From Candidatus Bathyarchaeota archaeon (GTDB lineage Archaea; Thermoproteota; CALKCG01; B24; DRYS01), in the NCBI GenBank assembly GCA_018396535.1, contig JAGTQC010000001.1:124001-188000 (forward strand): a stretch of 64,000 nt of DNA. Reading direction: 5' to 3'. Position numbers and translations under genes: made by a program. Positions 34,910 to 44,361 of this stretch are shown in pieces; position 1 is the stretch's first letter, and each line of letters opens with the position of its first letter. The notes under the pieces were generated by a model that was given only the letters and a program-made list of their open reading frames with translations, ran no database searches and was not told the DNA's origin.

Positions 34910-35175
34910 CTCCCACCTACCTCTCCTAGATTCAGCTTTCCAGAATACACCATATCGGTCCATGCACCATACGCATCGACTATAGACATATACGGTTTAA
35001 CCTCAACCTCACCTCTAGCACCACATGAACTACATACGACGATAGCTATACCCCTACTCTTATCTATATTCACTGAGACGGATCTACGACCACAAAGAAC
35101 GCATGGGAAAACCTTAGGTAGAACCCTTACCACCCGCTTTATAACCTTCCTCCTACGCCTCCTACCCATACCCAT
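34906..35175 (-). CDS. elf1: Elf1-like transcription elongation factor
   Basis: An 89-aa protein with a basic N-terminus (MGMGRRRRRKVIKR), a zinc finger FPCVLCGRRSVSVNID and VCSSCGARGEVEV, and a helix SIVDAYGAWTDMVYSG. This is the archaeal homologue of eukaryotic Elf1, associated with RNA polymerase. It is first in a two-gene operon with malate dehydrogenase. Confidence 0.88.
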   Translation of the reverse strand: MGMGRRRRRKVIKRVVRVLPKVFPCVLCGRRSVSVNIDKSRGIAIVVCSSCGARGEVEVKPYMSIVDAYGAWTDMVYSGKLNLGEVGGS

Positions 35176-35218
35176 ACACCTTTCAGAGTAGAACCTATAC
35201 TAACTTCAAGGTATACAC

Positions 35219-35231
35219 CGTTTTTAAAGTT
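35219..35231 (-). promoter_or_regulatory. TATA box for the elf1-mdh operon
   Basis: Minus strand reads aactttaaaaacg, about 45-55 bases before the elf1 ATG at 35175. The box is nearly symmetric and could also serve the plus-strand gene at 35295. Confidence 0.5.
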
Positions 35232-35294
35232 AGCCCTCTCTATGGAGGGTAAGCCTTAAGTTCTAGGACCTATCAAAGTAGAGGTGGTGTAAAT

Positions 35295-35633
35295 ATGTCC
35301 TTCTACCAGTATATAGACTACCTGTTAAAGGAGAGGAAGAATCTCGAAGATAGGATTAAACATATGTCTAAAGCAGAGTTGGTACAACTTGGTAGACAAC
35401 TCCTCGCTACGTATAGGCAAAGTTTGAAAGGCTTCGATGAATGGTTTACAAACTTCTATGTCATGGATAAAATGGATATAGATATGCTTAAAGATGTGGT
35501 ATTGAACCTTATGCGTATAGGATTCCAGCTCCTAGAGTATGATAGGTATATAACATGGCTATGGTATGAGAAGGAGGAAGCTGAGAGACGTAAGATGCTT
35601 GAGAATAAGGGTAATCAAACCCATATAGTATAG
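35295..35633 (+). CDS. Archaeal protein of unknown function, DUF2153-like
   Basis: A 112-aa helical, charged protein. The central pattern YRQSLKGFDEWFTNFYVMDK, followed by DMLKDVVLNLMRIGFQLLEYD, resembles the archaeal DUF2153 family, whose function is unknown. Assignment is from memory of the FDEW...LLE pattern and is not secure. The ATG follows a good gaggtggtgt site. Confidence 0.5.
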   Translation: MSFYQYIDYLLKERKNLEDRIKHMSKAELVQLGRQLLATYRQSLKGFDEWFTNFYVMDKMDIDMLKDVVLNLMRIGFQLLEYDRYITWLWYEKEEAERRKMLENKGNQTHIV

Positions 35634-35671
35634 GTTAGCTATAGCATCGGTATAAAGGGTGTACTCATGGA

Positions 35672-36274
35672 TTGTCAACCCCAACTCTACACATACCAGA
35701 AATACCTGAACCAGTACCGGTTAAGCTCGATGCATATTCTACAGCTTTAATACTAGTAGATCTACAGAACGATTTCCTCCATCCTAGAGGAGCGTTATAC
35801 ATGGGTAATGAAGCGCGTAGGATAATAGAGCCTACTAGGAGGCTTATAGATAAAGCAGTATCTAGAGGGGTACGCTTAATCTACACTCAGGATTGGCATC
35901 CGCCAGATTCACCTGAATTCCATATATGGCCTAAACACGCTGTTATGAATACATGGGGTTCAGAGATAATAGATGAGCTTAAACCTACACCTGCATCCTT
36001 CATAGTGAGGAAGGAGACCTATGATGCATACTATGGCACAGGCTTAGATACCCTACTAAAACTACTAGGGGTTAAACATCTCGTTATAACGGGTGTAGTA
36101 TCAAATATATGCGTACTCCATACGATCGGTAGCTCAGCTTTAAGGGGGTATAAACCATATGTACCGATAGATTGTATAGCTGCCCTCAACGATTTCGATC
36201 AGATACTAACCCTAAGACAAGTATCATTCCTATATAAAGGTGTATTAACCAGGTCTGATCTTATAGACTTCTAA
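35672..36274 (+). CDS. pncA: Nicotinamidase
   Basis: This 200-aa isochorismatase-fold enzyme deamidates nicotinamide to nicotinate for NAD salvage. The catalytic triad is visible: Asp in LVDLQNDFLHP, Lys in FIVRKETYDAYYGT and Cys in GVVSNICVLHT. The metal site appears as QDWHPPDSPEFHIWPKH. TTG at 35672 is taken as start. Together with nicotinate phosphoribosyltransferase at 44.6 kb it makes a Preiss-Handler-type route. Confidence 0.9.
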   Translation: MSTPTLHIPEIPEPVPVKLDAYSTALILVDLQNDFLHPRGALYMGNEARRIIEPTRRLIDKAVSRGVRLIYTQDWHPPDSPEFHIWPKHAVMNTWGSEIIDELKPTPASFIVRKETYDAYYGTGLDTLLKLLGVKHLVITGVVSNICVLHTIGSSALRGYKPYVPIDCIAALNDFDQILTLRQVSFLYKGVLTRSDLIDF

Positions 36275-36392
36275 TGATCAAATCAGAACCAGGATCTAGA
36301 CGACATACAGACAACTCTAATCTTAATTAATTATTAACATAGCTTAAGGTTTATCTATAGATAGAGGATACGGTAAGCTGGGAGGCTTCGAA

Positions 36393-37163
36393 TTGGGTAA
36401 AGTCGAGGAATATCTGAGGGAGAGGATAGAGTCTAAGGGAGCTATTCACATAACCTTAATCGATCCTGAACGTGGATCCGTAGAGAAGCTTACAGATATA
36501 GCTTGTAGAGCTGAGAAAGCCGGTACTTCAGCTATAATGATAGGGAGCTCTACACTCGTATCACAATACATGCTCGATGAATTACTGAAGGAGATGAAGC
36601 CTCGTCTATCGATACCTACTATAATATTCCCTAATAACATCGCAGCTCTTACTAGGCTAGCAGATGCTATATGGTTTATGTCACTACTCAACTCAGATAA
36701 CCCATACTTTATAACTGGAGCTCAAGCTTTAGCAGCACCTATCGTTAAGATGTACGGTTTAGAAGCTATACCTATGGGGTACATAATAATGGGTGAGGGG
36801 GGAGCAGCTGGGTTTATAGGCTGCGCTAGACCGATACCATACGAGAAGCCTGAGATAGCTGCTGCATACGCGTTAGCAGCACAACTCCTAGGAATGAGGT
36901 TTATCTATCTAGAAGCTGGTTCAGGTGTTAGAAGACCTATACCACCAGAAGCTGTGAGGATTGTACGTAGCATGATAGATATACCATTAATAGTAGGCGG
37001 CGGACTTAGAACTTCTGAACAGATAGAAGCTACAGCCGCAGCTGGAGCTAATATAGTAGTCACGGGTACAGCTGTGGAACAAGTTGAAGATATTGAGAAG
37101 CTGATATACAGCTTCACTGAAGCAGCTGCTAGGGGGGCTGAGAGATATCGTAGAATACAGTGA
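36393..37163 (+). CDS. Geranylgeranylglyceryl phosphate synthase
   Basis: This 256-aa enzyme joins glycerol-1-phosphate to geranylgeranyl diphosphate, the first committed step of archaeal ether lipid synthesis. Motifs are HITLIDPERG, AIMIGSS, FPNNIAAL, PMGYIIMGEGGAAGFIG, YLEAGSGVRRPI, LIVGGGLRT and NIVVTGTAVE. TTG at 36393 follows an ideal gggaggc site. Its 3' end overlaps the predicted true start of the PolD large subunit. Confidence 0.94.
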   Translation: MGKVEEYLRERIESKGAIHITLIDPERGSVEKLTDIACRAEKAGTSAIMIGSSTLVSQYMLDELLKEMKPRLSIPTIIFPNNIAALTRLADAIWFMSLLNSDNPYFITGAQALAAPIVKMYGLEAIPMGYIIMGEGGAAGFIGCARPIPYEKPEIAAAYALAAQLLGMRFIYLEAGSGVRRPIPPEAVRIVRSMIDIPLIVGGGLRTSEQIEATAAAGANIVVTGTAVEQVEDIEKLIYSFTEAAARGAERYRRIQ

Positions 37164-40100
37164 GCTATACTCAGAGTACTTCTCTAAGCTTGAGGGGGAG
37201 CTTAGAAAGGCTTTCTCGATAGCTAGTATCGCTAGGAGTAGAGGGATGGATCCATCCCTAGAGGTTGAGGTTAAACTAGCTGAGGATATGGCGGAGAGGG
37301 TTGAACTACTCGTAGGCCCCCCGGGTATAGCTAGCTATATACGTAGATTGAAGAATACGATGAGTAGGGAAGCTCTAGCTTTCAAAGCTGCTGAGGATAT
37401 AGTATCCGGTATTCTAGGATCATTCAAACCTGAGGAGGCTGCTGAAAAAGCATTAAGAACAGCGTTAGCTATACTTACAGAAGCTGTAACGGTAGCACCT
37501 GTACAAGGTATAACGAAGGTATCTATAAAACGTAACTTCGATGGGACAAGCTATCTATCAGTATACTTCGCTGGACCTATACGTCCAGCCGGTGGTACTG
37601 AGCAAGGGCTGATAGTAGTCGTAGCGGATCATATACGTAGGAAGCTTGGTTTAGAAGCATATAAACCGACAGAGGAGGAGGTTAATAGATTCATAGAGGA
37701 GGTACGCCTCTACGAGAGGGAGGTACGTCCATTCCAGTATAGAGTACCAGATGAGGTTCTTAGAAGAGCTATAGAGAATCTGCCCGTAGAAGTTACAGGT
37801 GTAGAAACGGATCCAGTCGAGGTATCATACTATAGGGATCTACCTAGGATAGAGACGAATAGGGTTAGAGGTGGAGCATTGATAGTGGTTAACGATGGAT
37901 TGATAGGTAGACATAGGAAGATAGCTAGAGTCGTTAAGGAGCTTGGTATCGATGGATGGGATTGGCTTGAAAACCTCTGGGAGGCTGAGGGAGGGGATAA
38001 ATCACTCATATTCCTAGATGAGGTTATAGCTGGACGGCCGGTATTCTCCAGCCCATCAGCCTACGGTGGGTTTAGAGTTAGGTATGGGAGGAGCCGTAAT
38101 ACTGGGCTAGCTGCTGTAGGACTACACCCATCCACCCTATACATACTCGACGAGTTTCTAGCCGTAGGTACACAGATAAAGCTTGAGAGACCTGGTAAGG
38201 GTGGTATAGTAGCAGTCGTAGATTCGATAGAACCACCTATAGTTAAGCTTAAGAACGGCGATGTAGTTAGACTAGATAAGCCGCCTAGCGAAGATATACT
38301 TAGAAATGTAGATAGGATACTATTCCTCGGCGATATACTCCTAAGCTTCTATGAATTCCTAGAGAATAAGCATACACTACTCCCAGCTAACTTTACGGAG
38401 GAGGAGTGGGCTGAAGATCTTAGAGCTAGGATAGCGGAGCTAGGCTTCCTAGATATAGGTATACCAGCTGAGAGGATTAATAGAATACTAGCGAATCCAC
38501 TAAGCGAGTACCCTACTGTTCAAGAGGCTTTGAAGATATCTAAAGTATACGGTATACCACTGCATCCACGCTACGTCTACAGCTGGGATAGAATATCATC
38601 TTCCGAGCTATATGCTCTAAGATTATGGCTGCAGAGTGGTTATATCAGATCGGATAGGATAGAGGCTCCATATAATTCTCAATTCAAAGCTATCCTAGAA
38701 AGGGTTTGGATACCACACAAGATTAGAGAAGGGAGGATAATAATAGAGGGGGGTGATGCAGAAGCTCTCGTAACTACACTACAACTAGGATCAGATGTAG
38801 AGGTGGATCTAGAGATGAGGGATGGTTTATCAGTATTATCGAAGATTCTAGGTATACCTATGAGGAGTAAAGCTGTATCATTCATAGGAGCTCGTATGGG
38901 TAGACCTGAGAAAGCGAAGCCTAGAGAAATGAAGCCGCCCGTACATGTATTATTCCCCGTAGGCTTATACGGTGGATCAAAGAGGGATATCATAGAAGCC
39001 TCTACTAAGAAGAGTATATCTGTAGAGGTTGTAGATAGAAGGTGTACCGTATGTGGTAGACTATCCTTCACGACGGTTTGCACAAGGTGTAAGGCACCGA
39101 CTAGGATAACATATAGATGCCCTAAGTGTAGACGTGAGTATACTGAGAAGCGTATATGCGATGTATGCGGTAGCCAGACTATGGGATGGAGCCTACAGAT
39201 AGTACCCCTAAGAGAGATTCTAGATGAAGCTAAGACCAGGATAGGATATACATCGTTGAAGATATTGAAGGGTGTTAGAAGTCTCTTAAGCGAAGATAGA
39301 ATACCTGAAATCCTAGAGAAGGGTATAATCAGAGCTAGGTATAACGTAACGATATTTAAGGATGGGACTATAAGATTCGACTCGACTAACGCCCCTCTAA
39401 CGCATTTCAAACCAGTCGAGATAAACGTATCTGTAGAAGATCTCAGAAGACTTGGATATACCGTCGATATATATGGAAAGCCTCTTATAAACGAGGATCA
39501 GTTATGCGAATTGAAGATACACGATATAATAATAGGATTCGATGGAGCCTACTACCTCGAGAAGGTTGCGAAGTTTGTAGATGAGGAATTAGAGAAGATA
39601 TACGGTTTAGAACCATATTATAGACTAAGAAGCTATAGAGATCTTGTAGGCCATCTAGTAGTAGGTCTAGCACCCCATACATCTGTAGGTGTTCTAGGTA
39701 GGATTATAGGGTTTACAGAAGCTAGCGTATGCTTCGCTCACCCATACTGGCATGCAGCTAAGAGGAGAGATTGCGATGGGGATGAAGATTCCATCATGCT
39801 ACTACTAGATTGTCTACTAAACTTTTCTAGACATTACTTGCCATCAAAGATGGGGGGGCTTATGGATGCTCCACTATTCCTAACATATAGGATAGATCCT
39901 ACCGAAGTCGATTCAGCAGTCCATAACCTAGATATAGCTGAGAAGTATCCACTCGAATTCTATGATCTAGCATCGAAGATGGCTGATCCTAAGGAGGCGT
40001 TAAAGTATGTAGAAGTAGTATCTCATAGATTGAATTCTAAGATGCAATTCGAAGGCTTCAGGTATACGCATGAAACCTCCCATATAACCTGTGGACCTAA

Positions 40101-40536
40101 ATCATCTAGATATAAGCGTCTCAGAACAATGTATGATAAGGTTAAAGCACAGATAGATATGGTTGAGAGGATAGAAGCTGTAGAAGCTAGAATAGTAGTA
40201 GAGAAGGTATTGGAGACACATCTAGTTAAGGATCTGGCTGGTAACATAAAAGCTTTCGTATCTCAACAATTTAGGTGTAAGAGATGTAACTCTAAGTATA
40301 GACGTATACCGTTAAAAGGAGTCTGTATTAGATGTGGAGGGGAGCTTACACTAACTGTACACCCGAGCTCTGTAGAGAAGTATCTTAGACTTGCAGAAGA
40401 TATATCGAAGAGGTATCCAGTGGATCCGTATATAAAGGAGAGAGTTAAGCTTCTAAGCGAGGAGATATCCTCCCTACTCCATGAAGCTAGATCTGATAAC
40501 GGTAAAGGCAGAATGAGACTTTCTGATTTCATGTAA
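37138..40536 (+). CDS. polC: DNA polymerase D large (catalytic) subunit DP2
   Basis: DP2 is the catalytic subunit of the archaeal family D replicative polymerase. The catalytic aspartates are in RRDCDGDEDSIML; other segments are GPIRPAGGTEQGLIVVVADH, SSPSAYGGFRVRYGRSRNTG, zinc ribbons CTVCGRLSFTTVCTRC, CPKCRREY and CDVCGS, and a C-terminal CKRCNSKY zinc module. The first ATG in frame is 37246, but the family N-terminus continues upstream (SEYFSKLEGELRKAFSIASI, then ARSRG). After the TGA that closes the frame there is no ATG, GTG or TTG; CTG 37138 or ATC 37147 (nine bases after a G-run) are candidates. No intein is seen. About 1130 aa. Confidence 0.93.
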   Translation: MRDIVEYSELYSEYFSKLEGELRKAFSIASIARSRGMDPSLEVEVKLAEDMAERVELLVGPPGIASYIRRLKNTMSREALAFKAAEDIVSGILGSFKPEEAAEKALRTALAILTEAVTVAPVQGITKVSIKRNFDGTSYLSVYFAGPIRPAGGTEQGLIVVVADHIRRKLGLEAYKPTEEEVNRFIEEVRLYEREVRPFQYRVPDEVLRRAIENLPVEVTGVETDPVEVSYYRDLPRIETNRVRGGALIVVNDGLIGRHRKIARVVKELGIDGWDWLENLWEAEGGDKSLIFLDEVIAGRPVFSSPSAYGGFRVRYGRSRNTGLAAVGLHPSTLYILDEFLAVGTQIKLERPGKGGIVAVVDSIEPPIVKLKNGDVVRLDKPPSEDILRNVDRILFLGDILLSFYEFLENKHTLLPANFTEEEWAEDLRARIAELGFLDIGIPAERINRILANPLSEYPTVQEALKISKVYGIPLHPRYVYSWDRISSSELYALRLWLQSGYIRSDRIEAPYNSQFKAILERVWIPHKIREGRIIIEGGDAEALVTTLQLGSDVEVDLEMRDGLSVLSKILGIPMRSKAVSFIGARMGRPEKAKPREMKPPVHVLFPVGLYGGSKRDIIEASTKKSISVEVVDRRCTVCGRLSFTTVCTRCKAPTRITYRCPKCRREYTEKRICDVCGSQTMGWSLQIVPLREILDEAKTRIGYTSLKILKGVRSLLSEDRIPEILEKGIIRARYNVTIFKDGTIRFDSTNAPLTHFKPVEINVSVEDLRRLGYTVDIYGKPLINEDQLCELKIHDIIIGFDGAYYLEKVAKFVDEELEKIYGLEPYYRLRSYRDLVGHLVVGLAPHTSVGVLGRIIGFTEASVCFAHPYWHAAKRRDCDGDEDSIMLLLDCLLNFSRHYLPSKMGGLMDAPLFLTYRIDPTEVDSAVHNLDIAEKYPLEFYDLASKMADPKEALKYVEVVSHRLNSKMQFEGFRYTHETSHITCGPKSSRYKRLRTMYDKVKAQIDMVERIEAVEARIVVEKVLETHLVKDLAGNIKAFVSQQFRCKRCNSKYRRIPLKGVCIRCGGELTLTVHPSSVEKYLRLAEDISKRYPVDPYIKERVKLLSEEISSLLHEARSDNGKGRMRLSDFM

Positions 40537-40593
40537 ATCTACATATAACGTTTATTTCACCGTCCACAGAATTCTACGATTCTTAGAAAGGGT

Positions 40594-41532
40594 TTGAGTA
40601 TCCCTCAGAAAGTGTTTAAATACTATGAGCGATATAGGAGTATAATACCGGATTACGACGAGTTTATATCATACATCCTTAAGCCGCTACCATACTCTAT
40701 AAGAGTTAATACACTTAAGATAACACCTGAAAAGCTAGCTCAGAGGATGGAGAGTAAGGGCTTCATACTAAGGAAGTCTAAGCTTCACCCATGGTTTTTC
40801 GAAGTGGATTGTATAGATGAGGAGAGGGGGATAGGGGCGACGTTAGAGCATGCCCTAGGCTACTATTATGCACAAGAGATAGTATCTGGCATACCACCTA
40901 TAGTATTGGATCCTAAGCCGTGGGAGCTTATACTCGATATGGCTGCAGCACCTGGAAGCAAGACGACTCAAATAGCTCAGATGATGAAGTGTAAAGGTAC
41001 GATCGTAGCTAACGATGTAAGTCGTGAAAGAGTTAAAGCGTTAAAGTCTAACCTAGATAGGCTCGGTGTAACTAATACCATAGTGACTATATGCGATGCT
41101 AGACGCTTCTACTCAGATATAATGTTTGATAGGATACTACTAGATGCTCCATGCAGTTCTGAAGCTACCATAAGGAAGGATCCATCCCTACCCCTAGATC
41201 TATCCTATAGGTTACCGAGAAGTTTCTCTAGATTACAGAAAAGTATGATCGAGAGAGCATACCATCTACTCAAGCATGATGGTATACTAGTCTATTCGGT
41301 ATGTACATTCGCACCAGAGGAATGCGAGGAAGTCGTAGAGTATGCTCTGAAGATAGGGTTTGAGATAGAGGAGGTAGATATACCTTTGAAATATGTAGAA
41401 GGCGTTACTGAATGGGTGGATGAAAGAGGGAGAAGGAGATCATACGATCCAGATGTTAGTAAAGCTATACGTATATACCCACACTTCGAGAATTCTGGAG
41501 GTATGTTTGTTGCCAAACTTAGAAAGGTATAG
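40594..41532 (+). CDS. NOL1/NOP2/Sun-family RNA m5C methyltransferase
   Basis: A 312-aa SAM-dependent cytosine-5 RNA methyltransferase. Visible features: YSIRVNTLKITPEKL near the N-terminus, YYAQEIVSGIPPIVL, the SAM loop LDMAAAPGSKTTQIAQMM, DRILLDAPCSSEATI with one catalytic cysteine and VYSVCTFAPEECEEVV with the other. TTG at 40594 is the start. The target (tRNA or rRNA) cannot be told. It overlaps the PUA-type gene downstream, a common pair in archaea. Confidence 0.9.
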   Translation: MSIPQKVFKYYERYRSIIPDYDEFISYILKPLPYSIRVNTLKITPEKLAQRMESKGFILRKSKLHPWFFEVDCIDEERGIGATLEHALGYYYAQEIVSGIPPIVLDPKPWELILDMAAAPGSKTTQIAQMMKCKGTIVANDVSRERVKALKSNLDRLGVTNTIVTICDARRFYSDIMFDRILLDAPCSSEATIRKDPSLPLDLSYRLPRSFSRLQKSMIERAYHLLKHDGILVYSVCTFAPEECEEVVEYALKIGFEIEEVDIPLKYVEGVTEWVDERGRRRSYDPDVSKAIRIYPHFENSGGMFVAKLRKV

Positions 41533-41992
41533 GATATGTAGTAGCGAGGAGGTTAGACGAATACTAGATTATCTAGAGGAGAGGTATGGTATACCTAGAA
41601 GCGTCTTCGAAAATTACACATTCCTTGTGAGAGGGAAGAATAGTATATGGATATATAGCGGGCATCCATCGATACTAGAGTTGATACCGAACGTTAGCAT
41701 AGCCGGTATTAGAGCACTACATCTATCCATAAAGAAGACTTTGAAACCTACCACCATATTCCTACAAGTATTCGGAAAATACGCTACCAAGAATGTAGTA
41801 GAATTGGAGAGTGAAGAGGAGGCGGTGACATTCATGAGCGGGGGGAGTATCGCTAGATACTACGATGTAGAGGAGGGGTTCGTAGTAGTGAAATTCGGTA
41901 GCGATGTACTAGGTTGCGGATTATATTCTAATGGCGTATTAAGATCTAAGATACCTAAAACTCTGAGAGTTAGGTTTGAATGGTTTAAGTAA
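41507..41992 (+). CDS. Nip7/PUA-domain RNA-binding protein
   Basis: TTG at 41507 follows a ggagg site inside the end of the methyltransferase gene and gives 161 aa. A longer reading from 41420 is mostly overlap and is not favoured. The N-terminal part (RRILDYLEERYGIPRSVFEN, then YTFLVRGKNSIWI) resembles Nip7 and related pre-PUA domains. The C-terminal IFGKYATKNVVELESEEEAV-type region, followed by GFVVVKFGSDVLGCGLYSNG, looks like a PUA domain. It likely binds RNA, perhaps assisting the upstream methyltransferase. Confidence 0.75.
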   Translation: MLPNLERYRICSSEEVRRILDYLEERYGIPRSVFENYTFLVRGKNSIWIYSGHPSILELIPNVSIAGIRALHLSIKKTLKPTTIFLQVFGKYATKNVVELESEEEAVTFMSGGSIARYYDVEEGFVVVKFGSDVLGCGLYSNGVLRSKIPKTLRVRFEWFK

Positions 41993-42043
41993 TGTTAAAG
42001 TATATATGGCGTTACGGTAGATAACTAGAATCTTAGATGGGTT

Positions 42044-42655
42044 ATGCCTACCTATGTTAAACGTGTAGGTCCAGGTTCAAGACTTATGGATCGTAAAATC
42101 GCTATAATCGTAGCTAACGAATTCGAGGATGTGGAGCTGCTATACCCGTTCCTAAGACTCAGTGAGGAGGGTGCTGAAATAGTTATAGTACCGGTGAAAA
42201 GAGGGTTGCATCCTAGGCCTTCGGTTAGAGATAAGCCTGTAACCGGGAGGTATGGTACCCCCATACCTCTAGAAGTCTTTGGAGAAGGTGTTAGATATGC
42301 TATACGAGAATTAGATTCTATCAAACCTGAAGATTTTGATGCATACGTAATACCAGGAGGATTCTCACCAGATAGCTTAAGGATAATGCCTACAGTCCTA
42401 AACCTCATTAGACGAGCATACGAATCGGGTAAGATTATAGCAGCTATATGCCATGGACCTCAAGTTCTAATATCAGCTGGATTAGTTAAGGGTAGAAGAG
42501 TGACATCCTATGCAGCTGTTAGAGATGATCTTATAAACGCTGGAGCTATATTCGTAGATGAGCCGGCTGTTAGGGATGGGAATATAATAACTGCTAGAGT
42601 CCCGGATGATCTACCTGAATTCTGTAGACTTATCATAGAGGCCTTATCTAGCTAG
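42044..42655 (+). CDS. DJ-1/PfpI family protein
   Basis: A 203-aa protein of the DJ-1/PfpI superfamily. The conserved glutamate is in IIVANEFEDVELLYP, the nucleophile-elbow cysteine in AAICHGPQVLISAG, and DAYVIPGGFSPDSL is the family glycine loop. Members include proteases, glyoxalases/deglycases and chaperones; the exact activity is open. ATG at 42086 (MDRKIAIIV) is an alternative start closer to family length. Confidence 0.88.
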   Translation: MPTYVKRVGPGSRLMDRKIAIIVANEFEDVELLYPFLRLSEEGAEIVIVPVKRGLHPRPSVRDKPVTGRYGTPIPLEVFGEGVRYAIRELDSIKPEDFDAYVIPGGFSPDSLRIMPTVLNLIRRAYESGKIIAAICHGPQVLISAGLVKGRRVTSYAAVRDDLINAGAIFVDEPAVRDGNIITARVPDDLPEFCRLIIEALSS

Positions 42656-42713
42656 AACTGGCTTAGTCTAACTTAGATTCAAGAGTATCTCTAGGTGTCC
42701 TGTATTGCTAGGG

Positions 42714-43688
42714 ATGGGTATGGATGTTGTATGCGTAGGAGAATGTATAGTCGATCTAATACCGCTAGGTGAAAGCGTATATAAAGCATGCTTCGGAGGA
42801 GCACCGATGAATACAGCTATAGCATGTAGTAGGCTTGGACTTAAAGTAGGTGTGATAACTTGTATCGGTAACGATCAACTAGGCGACTTCCTATTAGAGA
42901 CTCTGAAAACTAATATGATCGATGTAAGCCGTATCCGTAGACTTAATCTACGAACGACTATCTCCATAGTATCGAAGCAGCGTAGGGGTGAGGTAGACTA
43001 TATATTCTATAGGAAGCCGTGGAGCCTGAGCTCAGATACAGAGTATTATCTAAGTAGTGAGGATATAGATTATCTAAGAGGAGCACGCCTACTCCATATA
43101 TCCGGCTTCGCATTCTCTCAGAAACCTGCTAGAGATGAGTATCAGAAGCTTGTAAGGGAGGCTAAGAATATCGGGTTAGCTATATCTCTAGATCCAACAT
43201 TCAGGATCGATGTATGGCCTAATATAACTGAAGCCTACGAAGTCTATAGCGAGTTATTTCGTATAGCAGATATAGTCTTATCTACGTACAGGGAGCTTAG
43301 AATCCTACTAGGTATCGATAGTATACGTGGAATTCTAGATCTATGCAGTAAGTATGGATGGAGGATTCTAGGTATTAAGATGGGGGCTAAAGGATCCATA
43401 CTCTATATGGATGGCGCTATTTCTAGTCTAGAATCCTTCAAAATAGAAGCTGTGGATACGGTCGGCGCTGGTGATGCATGGAATGCCGCTATCATATACG
43501 GGATCATTAAGGGTTTAGCTATAGATGAAGTAGTACTGCTAGCTAACGCTGTAGCCGCTATGAAGTGTATGAGAGTAGGTGCGGTTGAGGGTTTACCTAA
43601 ACTAGAAGATGTTAGACGTTTCATAGAATCTAGTAGTAGACCTAAACCTCTAAGATTAGAGGAATTCGATTTAGATCTGGAGGATTAA
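42714..43688 (+). CDS. PfkB-family carbohydrate kinase
   Basis: A 324-aa ribokinase-like sugar kinase. Signature 1 is ACFGGAPMNTAIACSRLGLK, and signature 2 is AVDTVGAGDAWNAAIIYG with the catalytic Asp in GAGDAW. The lid segment TISIVSKQRRGEVDYIFYRK is typical of fructokinase/KDG-kinase relatives. ATG at 42714 is chosen over TTG 42705. Substrate is not predictable. It runs directly into a methyltransferase gene. Confidence 0.88.
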   Translation: MGMDVVCVGECIVDLIPLGESVYKACFGGAPMNTAIACSRLGLKVGVITCIGNDQLGDFLLETLKTNMIDVSRIRRLNLRTTISIVSKQRRGEVDYIFYRKPWSLSSDTEYYLSSEDIDYLRGARLLHISGFAFSQKPARDEYQKLVREAKNIGLAISLDPTFRIDVWPNITEAYEVYSELFRIADIVLSTYRELRILLGIDSIRGILDLCSKYGWRILGIKMGAKGSILYMDGAISSLESFKIEAVDTVGAGDAWNAAIIYGIIKGLAIDEVVLLANAVAAMKCMRVGAVEGLPKLEDVRRFIESSSRPKPLRLEEFDLDLED

Positions 43689-43690
43689 CA

Positions 43691-44317
43691 ATGAATATAC
43701 TTAGAGGTGCATGGAGGGTTAAAGCTAGGATTAAGAAACTCTACGATTCCTCTAGGTACTGCTATCTAGAACTTTATCGAGGAAAACAGATCGCTAAATA
43801 TGATAGGATAATCGATAGTATAAGGAATCTAAGGTTTAAAGTAATACTAGATGCTGGATGCGGCCCAGGATTCTACGTAGAAAAATTATCGAAGATAGCA
43901 GATCTCTATATAGGTTTAGATATTTGTAGAGGTATGCTCGATATAGCGAAGGATATGCATAAGCATATAAGTAACGTAGAGTTTATAGTAGGTGATGCAG
44001 ATTATCCGCCTTTCAAAGATGGATCATTCGATATAGTACTAGCAGTTACACTCCTCCAGAATCAACCGGATCCGAGACTAACCATATCTAAGCTGGCAAG
44101 GTTAGTTAAGGATGATGGAATACTCGCTACTACATTCCTTAAGAAGATGTTTAACTTAAAGGATGTATTGAGGATTATGGAGTCTTCTACAAATCTAACA
44201 CCAATCTACATAGATGATAGTACAGAAGACTATATAGTCGTGTGTAAGGTTGGAGATATGGAATCTAAGCAGGGAGATAGGAAGGTCGATGTTCCAAGTA
44301 TATCGTGGATGCGATAG
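43691..44317 (+). CDS. Class I SAM-dependent methyltransferase
   Basis: In 208 aa the SAM-binding motif ILDAGCGPGFYVEKLSK is followed by LYIGLDICRGMLDIA, FIVGDADYPPFKDGSFDIVL and KLARLVKDDGILATTF. These belong to the Methyltransf_11 type. The substrate is unknown. It starts 2 bases after the PfkB gene and likely forms an operon with it and the DJ-1-like gene. Confidence 0.85.
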   Translation: MNILRGAWRVKARIKKLYDSSRYCYLELYRGKQIAKYDRIIDSIRNLRFKVILDAGCGPGFYVEKLSKIADLYIGLDICRGMLDIAKDMHKHISNVEFIVGDADYPPFKDGSFDIVLAVTLLQNQPDPRLTISKLARLVKDDGILATTFLKKMFNLKDVLRIMESSTNLTPIYIDDSTEDYIVVCKVGDMESKQGDRKVDVPSISWMR

Positions 44318-44361
44318 GTATATTTTAACTAGTTGATTCCTAGTAAAATATAGGGGAGAGC

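Noticed and set aside
38679..39410. A 243-codon minus-strand frame inside the PolD gene
   Set aside because: It is antisense to a strongly conserved gene, has no family match I can recognise and arises from codon bias.
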